A stretch of DNA of 13,251 bases, from NCBI GenBank assembly GCA_046757585.1, contig JBHHYR010000105.1, forward strand, positions 1-13,251, given 5' to 3'. Below the pieces are notes generated by a model. It was not told where the DNA came from. It worked only from the letters and a program-made list of their open reading frames with translations, and did no database searches. The position numbers and the translations under genes are program-made. Source of the stretch: JBHHYR01 sp046757585. Lineage in GTDB: Bacteria > Desulfobacterota > Binatia > HRBIN30. Below are positions 7,121 through 13,251 of this stretch, in pieces (the first letter of the stretch is position 1; every line of letters begins with the position of its first letter).

Positions 7121-7245
7121 CGGTTTGGCGGCGGAACGGACCGATATGCCCGCGCATAGGCGCTGTTTTGCCCTTTCCCGGGCACCGGCTTGCCGGGATG
7201 GCGGTGGCGAGCCCTCGTTTTGAGGACTTTTCGGCAGGACAATCC

Positions 7246-7275
7246 TTGACAATGCGCCGAATTTTTGAGTATGTA
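7246..7275 (+). promoter_or_regulatory. Candidate sigma-70 promoter for the tandem secreted pair
   Basis: A perfect -35 box TTGACA (7246-7251) is followed after 18 bases by TATGTA (7270-7275), a partial -10 match. The spacer region is locally AT-rich in an otherwise GC-rich gap. Transcription from here would give a leader of about 100 bases before the ATG at 7381. Confidence 0.45.
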
Positions 7276-7366
7276 TGCCCGCACTTCCGCGCGTGCTCTG
7301 GGCAGCGTGACTGTCGAAGGTGTAGGCGCGTGGGGGCAGGCAGTGGAAGCAGGTCCGGTCGATTGG

Positions 7367-8655
7367 AAAGGAGGAGGGCAATGCGAAAGGTGAAGTGGGA
7401 CGCTTTTCTCTCGGGGCTCTGCGGTCTCGCGGTGGTCTTGGGAGTTGTGGCGCCTGCCGTTCATGCGGACGTCACGACGGAGAAGGGGGCTTCGATCCTC
7501 GTCTTTCCAAAAGTCCGCGCCAACAGCACGTTCGACACGGTGATTCAGATCACGAATACCGGGAATTCGATGGTCCATGCGCATTGCTTCTACGTCGACG
7601 CCTCGTTGCACAGCGTCCTGTCGGGGCAGCCGTGCTCCGTCCCGAGCGCAACCTGTGTGCCAGCTTGGCAAGAAATAGACTTCACCATCTGGCTCACCAA
7701 ACAGCAGCCCACGCATTGGCTCGCAAGTAGTGGCCGTAACGTCAATCCGCTCGATGGCTTCGGCGGAGATGGCTCCGGGTTTGATCCGGGGCGTGTGCCG
7801 CCGCTGTCGGACTTCGAAGGGGAGCTGAAGTGCTTCGAGGTCAGCGCCTCGGGTGAACCAATCACCGGCAACCACCTCAAGGGAGAGGCAACTCTCAAAG
7901 TCATTGCGACCACGGCGGGAACTAGTATCGCTGACCCCGGTACCACCGCTGGCGACGTGTCCAAGTACAATGCCGTGGGGATCCTGGGCAATCCGGACGT
8001 GCAGCCGGCCAACCCGCTGCTGCTTGACGGCAACGAGTACCAGGCCTGCCCGGAAAAGCTCATCCTGAACCACTTTGCCACCGGGGCCGCAGATCCGGTT
8101 GCCGCCGCTCTCGGCGGCGCGGTGACCTCCTCGTCCGTAGCCACGGAGCTCACGCTTGTTCCCTGCAGCGAGGATTTCGAGAATCAGATCCCAACGACCG
8201 TGACGGTGCAGTACCTGATCTACAACGAATTGGAGCAGCGGTTCTCCGGCAGCACGACGGTGACCTGCTTCCTGTCGACTGAGCTGACGGCGATCGATAG
8301 TCCGACGGCGCCGGAACGGTCGACCTTTTCGCGCGGGCTGCTCGGGACGGATGTCGCCCAGATGGAGATCACACCAGTGGTCAACGTGGACGGTACCACG
8401 CACGCTGTGATTGGGGTTGCGGAACGGATCATCTCCGCCAGCACGAGCTCGACGAAGGTTTCGGCGCGGGCTGCGTATAACCTGCATACTGTGGGGGATC
8501 TGATCCCAGCTACCGGCCCGGATCAGATCAGACTGGTGGGGGAGTAGGGCAGTGACCCAGACACAAGGCGGGGAAAAGGCAGTGGCTGGTTTCTCCCTGA
8601 TAGGTGAAAGGAGAAGGGCAATGCGTACGGTGAAGTGGATTCCTTTTCTCTCGGG
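7367..8655 (+). repeat. Duplicated leader and signal-peptide start of the tandem pair
   Basis: Bases 7367-7415 and 8607-8655 match at 42 of 49 positions by my hand alignment. The match covers the ribosome site, the start codon and the first eleven codons. The translation-initiation region was therefore duplicated together with the gene and has been kept. Confidence 0.8.
7381..8547 (+). CDS. Secreted Cys-rich protein of unknown function, first of a tandem pair
   Basis: The predicted protein has 388 residues. The ATG at 7381 follows AGGAGG (7369-7374) by 6 bases, which decides the start. Residues 1-29 form a signal peptide with cleavage at VHA-D. The mature chain opens with ASILVFPKV and FDTVIQITNT, which look like beta strands, and has seven cysteines in motifs HCF, CVPAWQ, LKCFEV, ACPEK, VPCSEDF and VTCF plus one more before CVPAWQ. 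It also has LTKQQPTHW and LKGEAT. All but LTKQQPTHW recur closely in the next gene; there the corresponding stretch is LSPKQPIAW. I see no catalytic motif, lipobox or C-terminal anchor. I recall similar hypothetical proteins in deltaproteobacterial and Binatota-like genomes but know no function. A soluble, disulphide-stabilised periplasmic or extracellular protein is the safest reading. It probably forms an operon with the next gene, 73 bases downstream. Confidence 0.85.
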   Translation: MRKVKWDAFLSGLCGLAVVLGVVAPAVHADVTTEKGASILVFPKVRANSTFDTVIQITNTGNSMVHAHCFYVDASLHSVLSGQPCSVPSATCVPAWQEIDFTIWLTKQQPTHWLASSGRNVNPLDGFGGDGSGFDPGRVPPLSDFEGELKCFEVSASGEPITGNHLKGEATLKVIATTAGTSIADPGTTAGDVSKYNAVGILGNPDVQPANPLLLDGNEYQACPEKLILNHFATGAADPVAAALGGAVTSSSVATELTLVPCSEDFENQIPTTVTVQYLIYNELEQRFSGSTTVTCFLSTELTAIDSPTAPERSTFSRGLLGTDVAQMEITPVVNVDGTTHAVIGVAERIISASTSSTKVSARAAYNLHTVGDLIPATGPDQIRLVGE

Positions 8656-9772
8656 CGGCTGCCTGCTTCTGGGAGGCGTGCTCCTGTGGGCAAACGCTGC
8701 GCGTGCGGACGTTTCGTCGACCAACTCTGCGGCCATTCTGGTGTTTCCGAAAATCGTCGTGGAGACGAGTGCGACGCGGCGCGTCGATACGGTGATCCAG
8801 ATTACCAATACCTCGGCGGCCCCCGTGGATGTCCGCTGTTTCTTGGTGAACGCCAACGGCCACTGCTCCAATTCCGGAACGGTTTGCGACCCGAACGGCG
8901 ACCCTGCCCAGACGACCTGTGGGTCGTTCGAGTTCTGCGTGCCCGGGTGGCAGGAAAGCGACTTCCGGTTTCGTCTGAGCCCGAAACAGCCCATTGCATG
9001 GCCGGTCAGTGAAGGGTTGCTCGACCTGCCGCTTGCCCAGTTCAATGACGGCAGCATCCTGCCCGCCCCAGAGGATCCCCTCATGGGTGAGTTGAAGTGC
9101 ATCGAGGTGCAGCAGGGCAACGAGGCGCCGGTGGACCGGAACGACCTCAAGGGAGAGGCGACGATCGTTTCGGTCTCGGACGGGCCGACCGTCGACAGCC
9201 GGGGCTATAATGCCATTGGTATCCAGGCGATCCCCGGGGCCAATAACGGAGATGACACGCTGGTCCTCGGTGAAGAATACAATGCCTGCCCGAACATTCT
9301 GGTGCTCGACCACTTTTTCGACGATGCGATCGAGCCATCATCAGTTGGCGACACGGTGCGGACCAGTCTGACGCTGGTGCCCTGCTCTGAAGACTTCAAC
9401 CTGCAGGAACCGATCACGACCACGGTGCAATTCCTGGTGTTTAATGAGTTCGAGCAGCGTTTCTCCACGAGCCGTCCGGTGACCTGCTTCAGTGAAATCG
9501 ATCTCTCAGACATCGACACGCGACCGGGTCCGTCCGGTGATGCCCAATCGCTGTTCAACGTGAACGTACAGGGAACCTTGACGGGCCAGTCCCTGATCCG
9601 CGGTGTGGCTGACGCGGATACGGGCCATGGCCACGGCCTGCTGGCCGTGGCGGAGGAGTTTCACGGTGCGAACCCCTTCTCGGCCTCGGCGGCGTTCGTG
9701 GCGCACCAGCGGGGCGTGCGAACGCAACGTGATATCGTGCAGTTGCCACTGGCCCAGCCGCAGGGACCATAG
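8621..9772 (+). CDS. Secreted Cys-rich protein of unknown function, second of a tandem pair
   Basis: The predicted protein has 383 residues and is a diverged paralogue of the preceding gene. The ATG at 8621 follows AGGAGA (8609-8614) with the same 6-base spacing. The signal peptide ends at residue 29 (ARA-D), the same position as in the partner. Shared motifs are AAILVFPK, DTVIQITNT, CVPGWQESDF, LKCIEV, LKGEAT, YNAIGI, ACPNILVLDHF, LVPCSEDF and VTCF. It differs by an insertion carrying two extra cysteines (VCDPNGDPAQTTC), giving nine in the mature chain. The C-terminal region (QGTLTGQSLIRGVADADTG onward) is the least similar. No enzyme motif or anchor is visible. A strong hairpin follows at 9810, suggesting the transcript ends here. 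Co-expression with the first copy is inferred from spacing. Confidence 0.85.
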   Translation: MRTVKWIPFLSGGCLLLGGVLLWANAARADVSSTNSAAILVFPKIVVETSATRRVDTVIQITNTSAAPVDVRCFLVNANGHCSNSGTVCDPNGDPAQTTCGSFEFCVPGWQESDFRFRLSPKQPIAWPVSEGLLDLPLAQFNDGSILPAPEDPLMGELKCIEVQQGNEAPVDRNDLKGEATIVSVSDGPTVDSRGYNAIGIQAIPGANNGDDTLVLGEEYNACPNILVLDHFFDDAIEPSSVGDTVRTSLTLVPCSEDFNLQEPITTTVQFLVFNEFEQRFSTSRPVTCFSEIDLSDIDTRPGPSGDAQSLFNVNVQGTLTGQSLIRGVADADTGHGHGLLAVAEEFHGANPFSASAAFVAHQRGVRTQRDIVQLPLAQPQGP

Positions 9773-9809
9773 GTATAACCAAGACGTTCGCTACTGCAAC
9801 GGATTGTGC

Positions 9810-9843
9810 TGAGGGGCTGAGCCAGAGGTGGCTTGGCCCCTCG
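9810..9843 (+). terminator. Strong hairpin terminator after the tandem pair
   Basis: GAGGGGC (9811-9817) pairs with GCCCCTC (9836-9842), and AGCCA (9820-9824) pairs with TGGCT (9829-9833). The bases between can form two G-U wobbles, and an outer T-G wobble is possible, giving a nearly continuous 14-bp stem around the loop GAGG. It is followed by GTTCGTTGG, only moderately T-rich. It lies 38 bases after the stop codon. Confidence 0.6.
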
Positions 9844-9918
9844 TTCGTTGGGGCCATGACTGCCGCCACGTTGGTCGCCGGTGCCCCGTCGTGGGTCAGC
9901 AATGCTCCGCGGTAGCGG

Positions 9919-9945
9919 TTGCGGCCCCTGCGAAGTCGCTATAGA
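9919..9945 (+). promoter_or_regulatory. Weak candidate promoter for speA
   Basis: TATAGA (9940-9945) resembles a -10 element. TTGCGG (9919-9924) is 15 bases upstream, which is short and a poor -35 match. A promoter is expected somewhere between the terminator at 9843 and the speA start, and this is the best candidate I see. Confidence 0.25.
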
Positions 9946-9989
9946 AAGCCAGCAGACCAACGTTCCCGGGGGAGGGAAACGTCATAACG

Positions 9990-11957
9990 ATGCGCGGATG
10001 GACGGTTCGCGACAGCCTCGAGCTGTATAACGTCAGCAACTGGGGCGCAGGGTTCTTCACGGTCAACGAGCGGGGACATGTGGAAGTGCGCCCACGGGGG
10101 GAGCTCGGACCAGGCATCGATCTGCGCGACTTGGTGCAGGACCTGGATCAACGCGGCCTGCGCACGCCTCTGCTGGTCCGCTTTTCCGACATTCTTGCCA
10201 GCCGTGTGCAGGGACTGTGTGGTGCCTTCGGCGGGGCGATCAAGGAGTACGGCTACAAGGGCGGGTTCCGTGGGGTGTATCCGATCAAGGTGAATCAACA
10301 GCGCCACGTGGTGGAAGAGATCGTCGAGTACGGTGCTTCGGAGGGTGTGGGGCTCGAGGCCGGAAGCAAGCCCGAGTTGCTGATTGCCCTCGCCATCCTC
10401 GATACCCCCGGTGCCTTGATCATCTGTAATGGGTACAAGGACCGCGCCTACGTCGAAACCGCCCTGCTGGCGCAGCGCCTGGGACGCACACCGATTATCG
10501 TGGTGGACCGATTCCACGAGGTGGAACTCGTCATGCAGACCTCTCGCGAGTTGGGCATCCGCCCGCAGATCGGTGTGCGCGCGCGACTGACCACCAAAGG
10601 GGCTGGGAAGTGGGTCGAATCGACGGGCGACCGCTCGAAGTTCGGGTTGACGGCGGTGGAAATCGTCGAGGCACTGGAACGACTGAGCGCGGCGGGCATG
10701 CTCGATTGCCTGCAGCTGCTACACTTCCATATCGGTTCACAGATCACGTCGATTCGCGCCCACAAGGACGCTCTGCGGGAGGCGAGCCGCATCTTCGCAG
10801 GGCTGCATCTGATGGGCGCCACGCCACGCTTTTTCGACGCGGGCGGCGGCCTCGGCGTCGACTACGATGGCTCCCAGACGAACTTCCACTCCTCCATGAA
10901 CTATACCATGCAGGAGTACGCCAACGACGTCGTCGCGGCGATTCAAGAAGCGTGCGACAAGGAACACATTCCCCATCCGGACATTGTGACCGAGGCGGGA
11001 CGAGCGATGGTGGCGCATCACTCCGTCCTCGTCTTTGACGTGCTCGGAGTACATGAACGGCTTTCGGGCAAGCCGCCGGAGCCGGTCGCCGAAGACGACC
11101 CGAAGGTCATCAAGGATCTGGTGGAGACCTGGTCCACCATTTCGCAGAAGAACGTCCAGGAAGCCTATCACGATAGCCTGCAACTGAAGGAGGAAGCGTC
11201 CGAGCTGTTCTCGCTGGGCTACCTCGATTTGCGGGGCCGGGCATGCGTGGAACGACTGTTCTGGAACTGCTGCGAGAAGATCTTGCGCATCGTTCATGAA
11301 CTGCCCTACGTGCCCGATGACCTGGAACCCCTCGAGAAAGGACTGGCCGACACCTACTACGGCAACTTCTCGGTGTTCCAGTCTGCACCGGATCACTGGG
11401 CGGTCAAACAGCTCTTCCCGGTGATGCCGATCCACCGGCTGGAGGAACGGCCGACCCGCCGTGGCGTGTTCGCGGACCTGACCTGCGACAGCGATGGCAA
11501 GATCGACAAGTTCATCGACCAGCGCGACGTCAAGGATGTGCTGGAGTTGCACCCGTTGAACGGGCAGACCTACTACATCGGCGTGTTCCTCGTGGGCGCC
11601 TATCAGGAGATCCTCGGGGACTTGCACAACCTGTTCGGCGACACCGACGCCGTGCATGTGCGCCTCGACGCGGACGGACGGTACGAAGTGGAGCATGTCG
11701 TTGAAGGCGACGAAGTGACCGACGTCCTCCGCTACGTGCAGTGGGACAAGGGGACGCTGATCGAGAAGGTCCGGCGGACCATCGAGGTCAGTATGCGGGC
11801 CGGGCGGATCAGCTTGGAAGACTCGGCCCGCCTGCGGCGCCATTACGAGCACGGTCTACAGGCCTACACCTACCTCTCTAATGGCGACTCGGTTCTCGGC
11901 AGCGGCGATCGGATCGGGGCGCAGCTGCAGTGGGAATCGCAGCGCCTCAAAGGCTAA
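9990..11957 (+). CDS. speA: Biosynthetic arginine decarboxylase
   Basis: The predicted protein has 655 residues, close to the E. coli SpeA length of 658. It decarboxylates L-arginine to agmatine with pyridoxal phosphate (EC 4.1.1.19), the first step of the agmatine route to putrescine and spermidine. The start region LYNVSNWGAGFFTVNERGH matches the family N-terminus. The PLP Lys is Lys100 in YPIKVNQ. LEAGSKPEL, CNGYKDRAYVE, GVRARLTTKG, LHFHIGSQ and the phosphate-binding GGGLGVDYDG follow, then TEAGRAMVAHH. The C-terminal catalytic Cys499 lies in DLTCDSDGKID. The ATG at 9990 has a purine-rich GGGGGAGGG (9968-9976) at a rather long 13 bases; no better start is visible upstream. Its immediate upstream neighbours are unrelated and end in a terminator, so it is probably transcribed alone. 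It converges on the mutase gene. Confidence 0.96.
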   Translation: MRGWTVRDSLELYNVSNWGAGFFTVNERGHVEVRPRGELGPGIDLRDLVQDLDQRGLRTPLLVRFSDILASRVQGLCGAFGGAIKEYGYKGGFRGVYPIKVNQQRHVVEEIVEYGASEGVGLEAGSKPELLIALAILDTPGALIICNGYKDRAYVETALLAQRLGRTPIIVVDRFHEVELVMQTSRELGIRPQIGVRARLTTKGAGKWVESTGDRSKFGLTAVEIVEALERLSAAGMLDCLQLLHFHIGSQITSIRAHKDALREASRIFAGLHLMGATPRFFDAGGGLGVDYDGSQTNFHSSMNYTMQEYANDVVAAIQEACDKEHIPHPDIVTEAGRAMVAHHSVLVFDVLGVHERLSGKPPEPVAEDDPKVIKDLVETWSTISQKNVQEAYHDSLQLKEEASELFSLGYLDLRGRACVERLFWNCCEKILRIVHELPYVPDDLEPLEKGLADTYYGNFSVFQSAPDHWAVKQLFPVMPIHRLEERPTRRGVFADLTCDSDGKIDKFIDQRDVKDVLELHPLNGQTYYIGVFLVGAYQEILGDLHNLFGDTDAVHVRLDADGRYEVEHVVEGDEVTDVLRYVQWDKGTLIEKVRRTIEVSMRAGRISLEDSARLRRHYEHGLQAYTYLSNGDSVLGSGDRIGAQLQWESQRLKG

Positions 11958-11974
11958 GTACTCCGAGATTCGCG

Positions 11975-11989
11975 GCCGCGCTTCGGCGG

Positions 11990-11990
<1 letters not shown>
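11975..11990. terminator. Short GC hairpin between convergent genes
   Basis: GCCGC (11975-11979) pairs with GCGGC (11986-11990) around GCTTCG, in the 32-base gap between the two convergent stop codons and touching the mutase stop. It could serve both strands, but has only five pairs and no T tract on either side. Confidence 0.25.

Positions 11991-13251
<1,261 letters not shown>

Noticed and set aside
7027..9150. A 707-codon open frame on the minus strand across the tandem secreted pair
   Set aside because: It lies antisense to two genes with signal peptides, ribosome sites and paralogy to each other. Its translation is rich in Arg, Pro and Ser with no recognisable domain, as expected from antisense frames in GC-rich DNA.
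10737..11852. A 371-codon open frame on the minus strand inside speA
   Set aside because: The speA frame matches its family along the whole length, so this is an antisense shadow.

Overview
This is a GC-rich window (roughly two thirds G+C by eye) from a Gram-negative-like bacterium. The style of its secreted proteins points to a deltaproteobacterial or Binatota-like lineage. Three traits suggest this: long Thr-Pro linkers, dockerin-like GDCNxDGxVxxNE modules, and a Cys-rich secreted family with an LTKQQPTHW-type motif. The taxonomic guess rests on family resemblance only; no marker gene is present.

Layout. Bases 1-1362 hold the 3' end of a coiled-coil protein carrying two degenerate receiver domains. 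A roughly 490-base untranslated gap follows, with CCCGGG-rich inverted repeats and a possible promoter. Bases 1853-5578 hold two secreted proteins. The first has a seven-repeat beta-propeller followed by dockerin-like, cohesin-like and dockerin-like modules. The second has a related cohesin-like module, a Thr-Pro stalk, and a Gly-rich Cys-containing C-terminal membrane anchor. After two strong hairpins comes a WbpA-type nucleotide-sugar dehydrogenase with a TTG start (5761-7098). Next is a tandem pair of paralogous secreted Cys-rich proteins (7381-9772) behind a good -35 box and closed by a strong hairpin terminator. A complete biosynthetic arginine decarboxylase, speA (9990-11957), converges on the 3' part of a methylmalonyl-CoA mutase large subunit lacking a B12 domain (11990-13251, minus strand, running off the window).

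How the parts may work together. The housekeeping genes (speA, the mutase, the dehydrogenase) look independent of one another. The interesting block is 1853-5578: adjacent genes encode a soluble dockerin-bearing propeller and an apparently surface-anchored cohesin-like protein, and their cohesin-like modules are recognisably related. This suggests, as inference, a small non-cellulosomal surface assembly. The tandem secreted pair at 7381-9772 belongs to a family to which I cannot assign a function. I see no CRISPR array, tRNA, rRNA, insertion sequence or phage gene.
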